A DNA stretch of 64,000 nt from Azadirachta indica. Its lineage: Eukaryota; Streptophyta; Magnoliopsida; Sapindales; Meliaceae. The notes under the pieces are model-generated. The model was given only the letters and a program-made list of their open reading frames with translations, searched no databases and was not told where the DNA came from. Position numbers and translations under genes: made by a program. Shown here one piece after another: positions 25,344 to 38,014 of the stretch. Location of the stretch: assembly GCA_022749755.1 (NCBI GenBank), contig CM040444.1, positions 16,082,274-16,146,273 of the forward strand, given 5' to 3'. Within the stretch, counting starts at the first letter, position 1. Each line of letters begins with the position of its first letter.

Positions 25344-26135
25344 TCAGAGTTTGGCAAGCAATTGTGCCAGCTGCTCATCAGACACCTGGACTTCAACGCA
25401 TGCTCCCATTGCTGCAGCAAGTCTTGCCGCTAATTGATGCTTACACTGGAAGAGAAGAAAATGAACAAAGAAAATTAGACTCAGGAATAATTTAAATGGA
25501 AAAGGAGAAAGCTTTAACACAAACTGATGTAACGAATAAACGGGATCATACACAAAGCTGCTCTCCTTTGTTCACAATGTCATAGAAGAATGAATAACAG
25601 GCACAATAATGTTCGGGGAAACAGAAATATTCTTCTTTCCTTCGCGATTCTCCCGGAACCTAATCCCCCCAAACAAACATTTATAAATAATACTGTCGTA
25701 AAGTGCTTATTTTAGCAAAAGTTTTTTTTTTTTTATTTTAAAAAAAAAACATTCCTTCCTTGCATTAACCTGAAAGATGGAACGTCCACTGGGCTCCCCG
25801 GAGAGTCTTTTGACACCCCTTTGATCGACTATCCTAGTCGCTCGCTCTAAATTTTTACCAAATAAGAAATGCAAGCTGCATTTGTAGGAATATTTCACCT
25901 CTTAACAAAAGTTATGCTACTTCATCAAACAAATTTTCAGAGGGAAACGAATATGCTTACATTGAAAGCTGATCCTCGGTCACTGCAAAGAAATAGTATC
26001 AGGGCAAGTGAGTTATATAAATTTGAGCGATGGAATTGAAAGAAAAACAAAAGAAAATAGACCTGAACGCGTTGACTCGATGCTTTTCCACACCGACTCA
26101 GCAACCAATTTGCTTGCACTCATATTTCTGTTCAT
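25344..26135 (-). CDS. SSN2: SWIM zinc-finger protein, SWS1/ZSWIM7 (SSN2) homologue, five coding exons, 136 aa
   Basis: Read on the minus strand, coding exons are 26135-26063, 25982-25961, 25875-25770, 25659-25552 and 25445-25344. All have GT-AG borders and compatible phases. The second is a 22-base microexon. The protein runs DQLSILHFLFGKNLERATRI, then GEPSGRSIFQV, then the SWIM zinc ligands: C-A-C in EHYCACYSFFYD and C-K-H in QLCCKHQLAARL. It ends in VSDEQLAQLLAKL. The 136-residue length matches human ZSWIM7 (140), which has the same LHFLFG, CxC and CKH landmarks. ZSWIM7/SWS1 forms the Shu-type complex that promotes RAD51 loading in homologous recombination. The Arabidopsis homologue is SSN2 (suppressor of SNI1). 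A non-coding upstream exon is possible because the ATG follows an acceptor-like sequence. Confidence 0.87.
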
Positions 26136-27689
26136 TTGACCTGAAATTTACAAGTTTCAAGATGTGGGTTTTGCAAAACTAGTGTTTTGATACCACTTTC
26201 TCTTGCTTCTGGCAGGATTAGGCAAAGGAAGTACAAGTACTTGAAGAATGCGGAAGAGAGATGCTTTATTAATCAGTCAGCTGAAGAGTAATTATAAATA
26301 AATGTTAGGGTTCAATTCGATTCAGCAAAGGACCTAAAGCGTTGTTCGATTATTGAGAGAAACAAAGAACTAAAATCTCGGATTTTTGGTAGTCGGGGTG
26401 GGGGCACATTTTCTTTTCCCACAATTTTATCAGGAAGCAAACAGAAAAGAAAATGAAGTTCATTACATATGAGAGAGTACCTGAACTTGATCATTCAAAT
26501 GAAGAAGACTTGGATTCTCTGTATTGGTTTACAGTCATGCACTTCTTAGCTTTAATTTCTGTTATTGGTTGAAAACTTTCCGAGTTCTATGAAACACAAG
26601 TTTACCTTAAAATTTGACAAATTTGAAAACAATCTGCAGAGGGTGATTGTTTTTGTTTTTTAATTTTTTAAGAATAGGAAATATGATTTACGAAATACTT
26701 TTACTTTTTATCTGATTATTTTGGATCAAACAGCGGCAGTTATAAAAAAAATTATCATAATAGTAATATAATACATAAATTTTATTAAAAACATTAACAA
26801 TAAAAAAAACTTGCAGTTAAAAATTTCTTTTTCGACGAGAGAGTCTAGAAAATTTTTCTCCTATTTTACGACTTGTAAACGACATATCACAATTTAATTT
26901 ATGAGTATATAACAGTTTATTTTCAATAAACAAAATAATTCATTCACACAGACGGAGGTTTCTATTGAGATCTTGTATGAATTAAGCCACTACACTCGTG
27001 TGAAATTGTCAACCATAATAATAATAGTTACCAATCCAATTCCTAAAACCTAAAATAAGTCAGTGGTGTCATTTCTTTTGTCAAAAAAAGACAGAATTAG
27101 TGGTGTCATTTCAAGTAACAAATTCTTCCTATTTTTCTTGATTCCAACTTACACGAAATAAGAAATCTTCCAACATTTTATTCCTTGATCTTTTTTCTAG
27201 GAAACCAAATATCTCCTAAAATTTTATTACTGTTATATTTCTACCTCATATATCCATATCCAGTTTCATTTTAACTGTGTTAAAGGAGTGTGAACTGGTA
27301 ATGGAGATACTCTATTTTAAGTTTCAATTTGATCTGAGTGCACGTCTTTGTAGAGAGAAAAATTCTGTCATCTATATAGACTATGTAAAACAAAAAGGTT
27401 ACAGAAAATTGTGTTCGAAATTTCTGGGATTCACTATCATCAATTTTGAACAAAACAAGAATCAATAAACATAACCAACAAAGCAATGGACAACCGAGGT
27501 TAGATCTTCATTTGGAAAGACCTACTGCATCTTGTTTCCATCTGCATCTACCAATCAACAACAGCGGCTTATCTATACAAACTGTCCAGCAACGATAAAA
27601 ACTCCCATGTGTTCTGCAAATAACCGTGTATTTATAATAACCTTATTCTACTCTCTGCGTGTTAGTGTTTGATCCTTTCTAGAGAGTTT
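26136..27689. other. SWIM gene promoter and PP2C 3' region
   Basis: Both flanking genes are on the minus strand, so this holds the SWS1-like promoter or 5' leader (left part) and the PP2C 3' untranslated region (right part). The sequence is AT-rich. The phrase GTGGTGTCATTTC occurs twice near 27063-27114, a minor local duplication. No further gene is seen. Confidence 0.45.
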
Positions 27690-30249
27690 TTATTTATCAG
27701 GAACTGCATGAAGCATGTCCTCCTCTGCCTCATCGGCATTGAAGGAGAAGATGTCGACAGGGGCACTTGTGCAGCCAATGGCATTGTGTTTTAATCTGTT
27801 GTTGGAAGAGCCTTTTTGATGATCAAGGTAAATTACAATCACTGTAATATCATCGTGAAAATGACGTCTTATTCCTCTGTCAAGTTTCTTTATGTCCTCG
27901 TATCTTACTTCTCTCTTTTTTGCAGCTTCCTGAAGGGCAGCTCTGACCAACCTCTTAGCAATTCCCTGAAAGCACAAAATCAACAGCCCACTGTGAGTAA
28001 TGTGCACCGTTTAACAAATTGAACTAGAAAATTTTATTTGTTTTTTCTTCAAAATGACAAGGCTGCTCTTGTACAAATTTCTATCAGGTCAAGCCTGGAT
28101 TGAATAAATGGAGCAATTGCTAAATGATGACGATAACTGGTTTTAAGTTTAGATGCTAACTACTGAACCATTTCATTTATGCTAACTTAGAGCTCTAAAA
28201 CTCGATTCAAAATTACTACTACCATAAAGAATCAGAAAGCCAAAAATGAGTACTACTCACAGCTCTCGGGTTTTTGAATACAATCTCCACTGCTGCTTCA
28301 TCAGTTAACTGTTCCCAAAGGCCATCTGATGCAAAGATCAGGAACAAGTCTTGTGACCTAAGCTTCCTAATCAGGATTGACGGTTCAGCTGTCATTGCAG
28401 GTCGTTTTAGAGGAATAGGGTTTCCAAATTGCTGAAAAACTGGGTCTCTGTAAAACTCTGGTTTCTTCAGGTAAACGTCGCCTATAGATCTCGACACCTG
28501 GAAAGTAAAAATGTTTAGATCAGCAACTTCTATCACACACCTTTCAGATTGTGAAACAGCTATATACCAGCTAGAGGAAAAGATCCCAAAAGTAACCACC
28601 TATGCAACTTGTATAAAAGCACACTGACACGATGAAAGATGCTTGGACAATTGTGCATGCCAGATAATACTCCTTGGAACATCAAAAGAACGGGTATTGG
28701 ACAACAGAGCAGAAACATGAATCTGTCAGGAGGAGAGCTATTGCATAATACAGAGCAGGTCACACTGAGTGAATAATACTTCCACTAATTTCAATATCAT
28801 AAACCAAACTCCATAAAATTGCATTAAAAAAATTTTAAGTTTCAATAGTAATAAACTGGATGTTCCTAGAGCTAATTCATCAGAAGCACCACCAAGTCCA
28901 CATATCAAATGATCATCTGACAGGATCTAAGGATATGGTGGTATCATCCTCCCTACCATTTATATAATTCCAATCAGTCAGACACAACAAGCATGGAGTT
29001 TCACAACCAAAAATGATTCCGGAATCACTTAAAACGACACATACAAGAACTTCCATTTAAACCAGACTCAATGAGGTTGCTTTAAAGTGCACTACTTAGG
29101 TTCCAAACCAATTTCAACTCATAAGTTTACTACCACAAATAGAAGAAGCAATTAAACTGGGATTAAGGATTTCAGACAGTATACCTGAATTATGCCCTTA
29201 ATCCTCCAAACTCCACGGGTATACACGACTATATGTGAATCATCAGGGTGAAGTGCCTCAACTTCCTTCCTCACCTCCTCAACTGCAACGTTATGATCAG
29301 TTGACAACCGTTCTGCTGCCACCTTTCTTTTGCTATTTTCTGATACTCTCCGCCCAAGAACCACCCTTGAGTCACCCAGATTTGCCACATATAATACATC
29401 ATTTGATATTGCACCAACTAAACAACATGACCCAACTGAAGCAATTTGTGGCCGCATGGGCAATGCACGCTTAACTAAACGCAGGAATTCCTCTTCAGTA
29501 GCATGAAATGCCTTCTTTATCACATCTGCAGACAGTCCTCCTTGTTCCAATGCAAATTCTACATTTCAAACATGCAAATTTAGGAGTAGAAGATACAAAA
29601 TAAAAATCTGTTACTCCAAATACTAACATCTGTCTTTGGTTGCCAAATTTAAAAAATCACCACATTTTCTGTACTTCTATCAAAAATCAAACTCAATTAC
29701 GCCAAATACCCCTTCATCCATAGCTTAATACTTATAATATGAAAAAATTCAACAGAAAATTTACTAAAAATCCAGACTTTCAATAGCTTTCTCTCACTGC
29801 ATCTTCATTAATCCCTTAAAAATATAAGAAAAATGTAAAAAAAAAAATCCCTTTAACAAATAATAGCAAATGAAACTTTGAAACCAACCCATCATTTACC
29901 TCACATATACATGAAAATGCATACGCATATACATTAAGAAATTACACAATTCTCCAAACAAAAAACACAGAAACGAAAAACAAAAACAAAACTTACTATG
30001 CAAATAAGGAAAGAGATGTTTATTGACAAATCTCGACGCCTCAGGCCCACCGTGCCCATCGAAGACACCAATATAAGTCGCGCAAGGAGATGTGAAAACT
30101 TGACTCTGGTCTTCAAGATTGGAATTTGCCTGAACCACCGCGATCGAGTAATCACCCGACGCGTGTGGCTTCAAGTCCGAGTGCCACAGTAGCCCGTCGC
30201 CACCGCCTCGTCGGCCTAGACATCTGTAACACGACCGAAGCATCATCAT
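27690..30249 (-). CDS. Protein phosphatase 2C, clade D, four exons, 379 aa
   Basis: Minus-strand exons are 30249-29997, 29558-29185, 28497-28261 and 27965-27690, all GT-AG and in phase. The protein starts MMMLRSCYRCLGRR, a short N-terminus typical of clade D. It carries the PP2C metal-binding motifs in order: VFDGHGGPEAS (exon 1), NLGDSRVVLGR (exon 2), SRSIGDVYLKKPEF and IFASDGLWEQLTDE (exon 3), and HDDITVIVIYLD (exon 4). The LSTDHNVAVEEVRKEVEALH block is intact, so the enzyme looks catalytically competent. Clade D PP2Cs dephosphorylate plasma-membrane H+-ATPases, are inhibited by SAUR proteins and restrain acid growth. The closest Arabidopsis members I recall are At4g33920/At5g06750. The leader upstream of the ATG is GA-rich on the plus strand. 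Confidence 0.94.
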
Positions 30250-30716
30250 CCCGTACGTTTTGCCTTTGTTTCTCGGGAAAAAAAAAAAAACTGTGTTCTG
30301 TATTCGATGACGTATAAAGAATTTTCCAGATGAATGTTTAGAGAGAAAGAGATAGAAAATAGAAGAGAGAAGAGAGAGATTTGAAGAGAGAAAAAGAGAT
30401 GCCGCGTGAAGGGGAAGAAGAAGAAGACTGAATGCTGTAATTGTATTACTGTGTACACTACGCGTTGATGAAAAGTTGGTATCGGTTTTTTTTTTTTTTT
30501 TTTTTTTTTAAAAATTTTTTTTTAAAAAAATAATTTTTATTGTATATTGGTTGCTTTTCGAAGACTTGACTGACCTAATTTCATATATTTTATTTTCATG
30601 TCTTGACTATTAATGGTTTTATTTTGATTTACTTTTCTTCAAGTGGTAGGTATAATGTCCGATACTTGTCTTATTTTTCCTATAAAATAAAAAGAATTAT
30701 TATTTATCCACAATAT

Positions 30717-31240
30717 TTGTGCTATAATTATAAAATTATAAAATAATTATTTACATCTTTAACTAATATAACAAATAACGTAATACTTGTTAATATGCGC
30801 TATGCTCTATTCAATTCAACATATGCTTCGCAAATTGTAGTTATTAATAGGTAAAGATTGACAAATAAAATTTTACATTTTATCCTAAAACAACGAAATA
30901 CTCATTAATGTGTACGATTTATTCAATAAATATTTAGAACATTTTCGTTATTGATATGCACAAATAAATTAATCAACAATCAATATTTTTGTACTATAAT
31001 TATCAAATTATGATACAAAAATTTAAAATTTGACTAATATAACAAATAATGCAATAATAGTTAATATGTGTTATCAAAAACTATATTACACATCATAGTT
31101 ATTAATAGGTGGCAATTGATAAATAAAATTGAGATATAAATTTTTTTATTTGAACATGATAATGACAATATACTTGTTAATATGTGTTATACGTTCAACA
31201 ATTAGTTACTGATAGATAACAATTGACCAATAAATAAATA
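30717..31240. repeat. Decayed AT-rich tandem repeat, four imperfect units
   Basis: A recurring phrase of the form TTAATATGNGNTAT, then about 40-60 bases later GTTATTAATAGGNNNNNATTGA, starts near 30780, 30892, 31052 and 31168. Spacing alternates at about 112, 160 and 116 bases. The first pair as a whole is echoed by the second about 272 bases later, including a shared CTATAATTAT and GACTAATATAACAAATAA-like core. No coding potential and no transposon ends. Confidence 0.5.
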
Positions 31241-32540
31241 AACACATTTTCGTCCCAATCTTTTATTTTATATTTTCTTTCTTTTAAATAGTAACAAAAA
31301 ATAAACTTCTTCCCTGGTTTATATGAATAGTTTAAATCCCTCACCTTCCAGAAGAACTAGGATCCACATCTATTAATTATTCTGCAAAAAAATTATTATA
31401 AGAGTATTTTGTGTTTTAAAATATATAGTTTTTTCATTAAAAAGAATTAATCATTAAATAGGATTTTAATTATTTAGCAAGTTTTTTTTTTTTCCCATCG
31501 TTTAGTTGATTTAATTTATAAAATTTTTAGAAGTAGTTACAAAAATTTGAAGATGGAATTAATTTCACACCGAAATCTTGGAGGGATTTGATTTGATTTG
31601 ATTAATGATTGTATTGAATAGACAAAAATTGTCAATGTTGTATAATTGGGGTAGTTTGCCCTTCAGTAATAAGCAAGCTTAATTTATTGTAAACCACCCA
31701 AATCTAACAATAATCATATATCATAATTAATTGTTTGAGGTTTCAAACATTCCTATTTTAAAAACGCGTTTGTGAATGCAAGAACCTTTGATTAATAAAA
31801 AAATAAAATTGAAAAATATAAAAAAATTTCAATAAAGAATTGTAAGCCATTGTAATCTTCGTTTGCCTTGTGTACTAATAAAAACAAGCATGTATGTATA
31901 TGTATCTAAGTCTAACTAGCAATATAAAATATAAACTTTATCATAAAATTTAATGTTATATATAAATTAATAAATATTTATATAATTAAAAATCTAATTT
32001 TAATAGTGATTGAGATGATACCAAATTTGCTATAAAAGCAGAAACATCATCAACCTTCTAACCAACGTCCACTTCAATCATACCCGGTTTACTATTGGAG
32101 TTGAGTGGTATACTAATACCAGTACATTACATAACATTCCATTCAAAGTCAAAAGTTCTCGAAAGAAAAATTGTGAAATGTTGATTTTCTAGCAAAATAT
32201 CTTTCAGCTTATTTTCCAAGTAGTTGGATTTTCCCGACGTGTTTAACATTTTACTGTTGAAAAAGGCAGATAATTTAGTAATAAGTCATACCTTTTATCT
32301 CTTGAAAAAGAAAATCCTTATAACGCAACTCAAGTTTAGAACGCAAAAGAATTTTGAGTTGAGACTTGCATTGCAGGCACAGATGCCAGATGGAATTTTC
32401 ATCAGAATTGAAAAATGAAAAAAAAAATTAGACGACAATGATCAAGAAAGAAGGATGTGAAGAGTAGGGATAAGGGCGAATACCGAAGACATTCTTAATT
32501 GTTAATTAATTCATTCACATACCAAGCCAATTATTACTTG

Positions 32541-32567
32541 GCATGCATGCATGCATGCATGCATGCA
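32541..32567. repeat. (GCAT)n microsatellite followed by GGAA repeats
   Basis: About six and a half perfect GCAT units followed directly by (GGAA)3. GCAT repeats are self-complementary. Directly visible. Confidence 0.95.
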
Positions 32568-33647
32568 GGAAGGAAGGAAGAGCTTGTGCGTGGAAGGATT
32601 CATTCACCACTTTCCAAGAATACATTCACAATTATTATTTTATAACTTTGATTGTCAGAATTAGAAGAACATTCATCAACTTCCGGGTCAATCTTTCCTC
32701 GAACATATAATATATCTGCAGATTATGGTAAAATCACATTATTAATAATAGAGTTGAAAATGAAGACCATATCAGGATTCCATTCCATTCAAAGTTGCAG
32801 ACTGGGTCTATGTATATGTATATATGATAAATTTGATTGTTCATGTTATTATTAGTTTCATGTGCCGACTTCGAATGTAGCGTGTGCAAGCAAAGTGACA
32901 TTATATTTCTTTACTGCTACTAGTATTAGTGTATATGTACGTATAATGTATTATTTCCCACATCATACCATTGCTTAGGGTTCACGTAAAGTGTCAACCG
33001 AAAATCTTCGAGTTGAAGGAGCTGAAATATTGATTAACAAAAGAGAGTTTGAGGAAATAAATAGTTAAATAATTTAGTCTGCCAAGTACATACTGAGATT
33101 GTTATGCGTACATGTACATAATAATTGGTAGAGTGGGTAGAAATATTGTAGAAGATATAAATCAATTCTAACTTCAGCTCACACGTATATCATACGCCTC
33201 GCCCACTGCTTTGATTATATCAAGAATAATAAGACCGCTCATATGTGATGGTAGAATGATTCCCTTCCGTCAAATCAAAACTCAGACCATTTGTATTGGC
33301 CAACGTGCAGAATCATTCGATTTGTTGAAACTTAAGCTCATAATACATGGCATTCTATCGCTGGACCGAAATACAGATTTCGTGGCATCAACAAGATTAA
33401 CAATACACAAGAGGCTATCAAAATCCAGTTGATTTTCATCGAATACAAAGAGGTAAGAAGTATATATTTTCAACTCAATAAATTAGAGATACAACAGAGT
33501 GAATGTTACACACTCTAAGCATCAGTCAAAACTAGAAACCAAAACCATCTCACATATCTAGTCTTTAGCTCCAAATCCAAGTTCAAATATAAAATGAAAA
33601 AAAGGTTTGTCCAACGAGGAAGTTAAGTTCTCTTTATGGCTCTATCA

Positions 33648-35901
33648 TTATTTACATACTATATCTCTTCTACAATAGGGGCAGTCCCCGCAGCTCCGAA
33701 CCCAGGGATCCAAGCAGGTGGAATGGAACCTGTGCTCACATGGCAGGCGTATTAGCTCATCTCCATCCATGAAACTCTCCAGACAAATGCTGCAATCTAA
33801 TGATGCGTTTGATGCTTCCCTTTCGGCACCTATTTCAAAGCCATTGAACACCTCAAAGTGCAAACAATCCAGGTCCTCCTGAGTAAGACCAGGAGGTTTA
33901 TGCTTTTTACCCTCATGCATGAGTTGCAATCTTTCTGTTTGAGAGTTCAACAAGTCAGTAAAGGGGGAGTTTCCAGCTGACCATCCTGCAGAGGTTTCAG
34001 CCCCCCAGTCCCCTGCATCGACAAGCCGAAGTTCATCACCGAAGATACTCCCCCTGCTGTAAATGTTTGACGAAGCTCTGGCACTTCTTCTGAGTAAAGC
34101 CAAACAGAGCAGGTTACTACCTCAAAATTCTTCCAAGGAGTTATGAGGTTTGGTGATTAATATAAAAGGAATGTAATGTAATCTACATGGTCAATGTATT
34201 ACAAATCATATGACTCATTTTTTGAAGTACATTGCATTAACAATATGATAATTATAGATGTAAAGTTTCAAATAAAAATGAAAACTTAGCATTGTTCGTT
34301 TGCAAAAGTTGATAGAGAATACAGAAATGTATCCGACAGGTAACAGTCATTAATGGAAATTGGAGTCAGCACTAAAATCGATAACTTCTGCCAACTTCTG
34401 TTGTAGGCTTATGCAAATGCAAATTTGTGCATGTACAATAATGAAGCACAACGGGTCATAAAATGCTAAACTAATCATAATTGTAACCACTAACCTACTT
34501 CCAGAAAGAGACACGCCTCTCAATCTCTCAAGAAGCCTTGCCCTTGCAAGTAGAACAGCTCCAGGAAGTCTCTCATTTCCATTCAAACTTGGCCTGTTGG
34601 TGCTTCTTGAAATTTCTGTGTTAATAGGATTGATTATGACATTCTGGCTGGCAATTTGATCAAGCTGAACTGGTGTACGCTCCTGAGCAAGCCAAATAGA
34701 ACTTCAGAATGAGCAGAAGAAGGATTCATCTTTAACTGCTATCCAAAACTGATTCAATTGCCTTTTATCAGGAAAAGAAAATTTCGATTGGGGTTCATTT
34801 TTCCCTTGATGCGGTCAATCAGAAAAAATATTAATTTTACTTTCACGTTTACATAATGAAATTAGAAAGGAGTTAAAGGATTTGAAAAGTAAAATGAGGA
34901 AAAGGTGCCAGAGACCAGAGAAAGGGAATAATTAACCAGCACACAGCACATCTCGGAGTTCCCATCAACTGCATGGATAGAAGTGTCGTGAAAGAAGGCC
35001 AGAAGTTAAGGAAACAAATTTTAATTGTTTAAAATACAAGTCTCCCTGTTTTTCTTCTTTTCTTTCTTAATATAACCACATCACTTCTACAAAGCATATT
35101 CGGAAATCAGTTATAGCCAATATTTGACTCGTTCAATTGCATAGATTGTAAACATTCAATGAGCACACGCGGCATTGTTAGACAAAAAGATGGCCAAGGT
35201 TCCCTGTACTTTGGGCTTCAACAGATATGCATGGCAGTACCAAATTTACTCAACATTATATAATTCATATAAGCACAACATGGAAGCTACAATAGCAAGC
35301 CTGCCCAACATTTAACAGCAAATTTTAACATATCAAAACATTCACAGGGCTACAATTCCCACCCAAAAGCAAAATCCTCACCTTCCCAATAGCTAAAGGC
35401 CAGTTAGATTTACAAGCGAATAGGATTCTTTTTTTCTGAAAAGAAAGCATATAGAAAATCACGAAAACGGAAATTTAGTTGGGAGTTTCCAAAAATAAAT
35501 TTTTTGAATACAATCCCGATACATAGTTCAGATTCCAAATTTTATTTTAATATTTGTGATGTTAACATTTCAAAATCATATTCGAACTTATTGGTTTGGC
35601 AAAATTATCATAATAAACAAATGACCCAATTAAAAGGCAAAAAGTAGAAGTAGGAATTGTGCATTTTTATAATAATAAGATAGTAAGTGCCTACCGAATG
35701 GGAGGAACGGTGAGTGGAATGACGGACGTGCGGTGATCGACGGAGAGGATCGCAGCCGCCCAAATCATGACGATGATTATGATGATTATGGCGTCGATTA
35801 TGAAAACTCCTTTCGGGAGTGAAAGAATCGAGCCCTAGATCCGGTTCGGCCCGGCCCACGCGAGATCTCCTCGTGTAAAATAACTCCGACGCGCTCGTCA
35901 T
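33648..35901 (-). CDS. RING-H2 E3 ubiquitin ligase, three exons, 278 aa
   Basis: Minus-strand exons are 35901-35695, 34682-34495 and 34089-33648, joined in phase with GT-AG introns. Residues 1-69 start MTSASELFYTRRSRVGRAEP and continue into a His/Arg/Asn-rich low-complexity segment. The middle region (exon 2) is GNERLPGAVLLARARLLERL-like and helical. The C-terminal RING-H2 finger has all eight zinc ligands: CSIC, then LPCEHRFHSTC, then CPYC, followed by RRDIVCK at the very end. A Trp in the LDPWVRS segment is the usual E2-contact position. The family role is ubiquitin transfer from an E2; substrates are unknown. It resembles proteins annotated RHY1A-like, but I am not certain enough to assign that symbol. 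At4g33940 is a possible Arabidopsis syntenic counterpart. Confidence 0.9.
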
Positions 35902-37513
35902 GCACCAAAACTCAGCGATTCGCTTTCCCCAGAAAGAAACTGTGAAGGAGAGAAATATAAGCAGAGAGAGTGTGGTAAAAATGCGAACTTGAAGAGAACT
36001 GAGAAGCTAAAGAGACAGTTAAATGCGAAACTGAGTGCTCCCTTCGAATAAAGGGCAAGGATAGAGCGAAACGCGAGGGATTTCCATTTAAGAGTTTCGA
36101 TACGGCGACGTTTCATATCCTGGTATGTGTGCCGTGGAAGAATTAGAAGAGCGCGAGTAGGAAATGGATAAACTCGCTTTCAGATGCTGACATGTGTTAT
36201 TGTGATATGTGTTGGTTTATATGAGCCGTCGGATTTCGGATGATGTGTTGCCCCATTTTTGTAAATTCCCCATTATATTTTTTGAGGGGTGATGTCGGAA
36301 GTTGACGTTTTCGGTAACGGGCGTTTTGGAGTTTTGACGGGTCGATTTCCTTTGAAAACGGTGTCGTTGCAATCTCGTGAGTCCGATATTCACGATCACG
36401 GATGGAGTGTTGCACGGAGTTTGATGCAACGAATAAAGGGCCAAAGACTGTATTTGCATTGAATTTGAAATTTTGAATTCAATGATTGTGATGTATAGGA
36501 GAAAATTCAAAGGTTATTTGTTCAATGTAGTTTCGTTATGTAAAAGCATTAATCAGAGTCAATAGGTCACAGTTACTTCATGCATATAACCTTTAAGCAA
36601 TTTTTTTTTTAATTATGAGTAAGAGATTTATAATTTCTCGTGTTGCGTCAGTCTAAATTAAAAATTTAAAGTTGATTTATATTTCGTACTTTTCAGAGGT
36701 CGACACTACATAATATGGACCATTTGTTGACTATATTTTAGGTTGCCGTGTGAGGAATTAGGCCTTGACTCTTTTTTTTTTTATTTATTTATAAAAAAAT
36801 TATTAAAATATTCTTTTAATTTTAATTTAATATTGTAAAGATATTAGTTTTCTTTTAATTATTTATAAAATATGTAATTATTTATTCTCTTTTTGCTTGC
36901 TGTTTTTAACTGTGGTACCTAAAATATGAGCATAATGGATTATGTTTGCTAAACTCTCGTATTAATGGATATAGTATTATAATAGTTCTAGACTGAGATG
37001 CTATTGATATAATCAAAACAATCGATTTTTTACTTCTTAACTATTGGTGTTTTATTTGAAATGACTTATCCAATAAGTTTAAAAGCTTAAAAAAAAAAAA
37101 AAAAAAGGAAATACTTCCCACACATACACACACATGCACCCGCACACACGCGACGGCATATATACACACAAACACACACTCTATTTACTACGTGGCACCG
37201 CGGCATAAGAACCACGTCAACATACCGAGGAGACAAATAGTCAAAATCGGTAAAACCACTCCCGTCCGACATCGCGGTATGACCACATTGTCAAATATCA
37301 CCCAGGAAGGATGGCAAACGTCAAACGAGTCAAGAGAAGACCGTGGATGGTAAAACCGGAGAATCCTAAATCGAATCCATAGGTAACGTGCATGCATGCG
37401 ACGAATTCAATAAGTGCTGAAGCAATTATCTTTATTAATAAGTACACTTCATAACTTGTTAATATCATATCCGAGATTCAATCCATTTAGGACCATAATT
37501 ACTGCATTATTAT
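35902..37513. other. RING gene promoter and left edge of the duplicated block
   Basis: Bases 35902-36120 are probably the RING gene leader. From about 36370 the sequence matches 47625 onward: CTCGTGAGTCCGA-like text, an ATTCAATGATTGT phrase, and AGACTGAGA followed by an ATTGGTGTTTTATTTGAAAT phrase near 37050. This marks the left edge of the segmental duplication. A CA-rich patch lies at 37118-37180. Minus-strand ORFs in this stretch look like noise. Confidence 0.55.
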
Positions 37514-37965
37514 TCACTTTAGTCCATCTGAATCCGAGAGACTATAATCATCAGGATCCGGTCTGTCGACGCCGTCGTCATACCTCAGCCAAAAGGTCCG
37601 GCCGCCTAATGAAGCAGCTTCCTTCGGAACATCCTCCATCACGCGCTCCTCCCCTACCGGAAAATATATCCCCGTTCCGGGATGCGGAACCCAGCAGGTT
37701 AAAGAATCCACCTTCGAATTGATCTTCTGCTCTTGCAACGATCCCGTAAAGCTTTCTGCTACCGCTGCTGCTTCATCGTCTACTGGTCTTGCAAACCTGC
37801 TAAAACCACGATACACTCGCCAAACTTTCGTGCATGAACTGAAAAATCACAACATGCGTCAATAGTTTACGCGCAGTATTCAGAATTTTTCTCTGAACAC
37901 ACCATGCATAAGCATATATAATAATAATATGACATTAATTAATATTACCTCAACATTATTGACAT
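37514..37965 (-). CDS. LEA_3-like small protein, copy A, two exons, 113 aa
   Basis: Exon 1 is only 17 coding bases (37965-37949, MSIML plus two bases). Exon 2 is 37838-37514. The intron is 110 bases with GT-AG ends. The product begins with a basic, Arg-rich stretch (KVWRVYRGFSRFARPVDDE) that looks like an organelle presequence. It then has the motif SLTCWVPHPGTGIYFPVGEE and a conserved acidic end GRTFWLRYDDGVDRPDPDD. The W-x-P-x-P-x-T-G-x-Y-x-P pattern resembles the LEA_3 family (SAG21/LEA5-type, often mitochondrial, stress-induced); this family call is by motif and not certain. It is the best preserved of four copies here. A TATATAA box and an ACGTGGC element lie upstream. Confidence 0.75.
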
Positions 37966-38006
37966 CTTTGCTCTCGCCGTTAACGAATGATTGGTTGAGA
38001 GCTTCT

Positions 38007-38014
38007 TTATATAA
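38007..38014 (-). promoter_or_regulatory. TATA box of LEA-like copy A
   Basis: TTATATAA lies about 42 bases upstream of the copy A ATG, implying a very short leader. The same element sits in the same place in copy C (48993-49002), inside the conserved phrase GAGCTTCTTTATATAA as read on the plus strand. Confidence 0.55.

Larger units (their letters stand above)
30250..33647. other. PP2C promoter and AT-rich intergenic region
   Basis: Bases 30250-30475 are the likely PP2C leader and core promoter. A long T tract begins near 30487 and runs into an A/T palindromic stretch. From about 30717 to 31240 there is a decayed AT-rich tandem repeat (listed separately). A GCAT microsatellite sits at 32541-32567. 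The remainder has only short ORFs without recognisable protein features. Confidence 0.5.

Noticed and set aside
25552..25770. Apparent frameshift between exons 3 and 4 of the SWS1-like gene
   Set aside because: My first reading dropped one A in the exon. Re-reading shows GTTCCGGGAGAATCGCGAAG followed by GAAAGAAGAA, which is in phase 0 and open through the zinc-finger cysteines.
36197..36510. Minus-strand ORFs of 72-97 codons upstream of the RING gene
   Set aside because: They overlap each other in two frames, match nothing, and lie in promoter DNA at the edge of the duplicated block.
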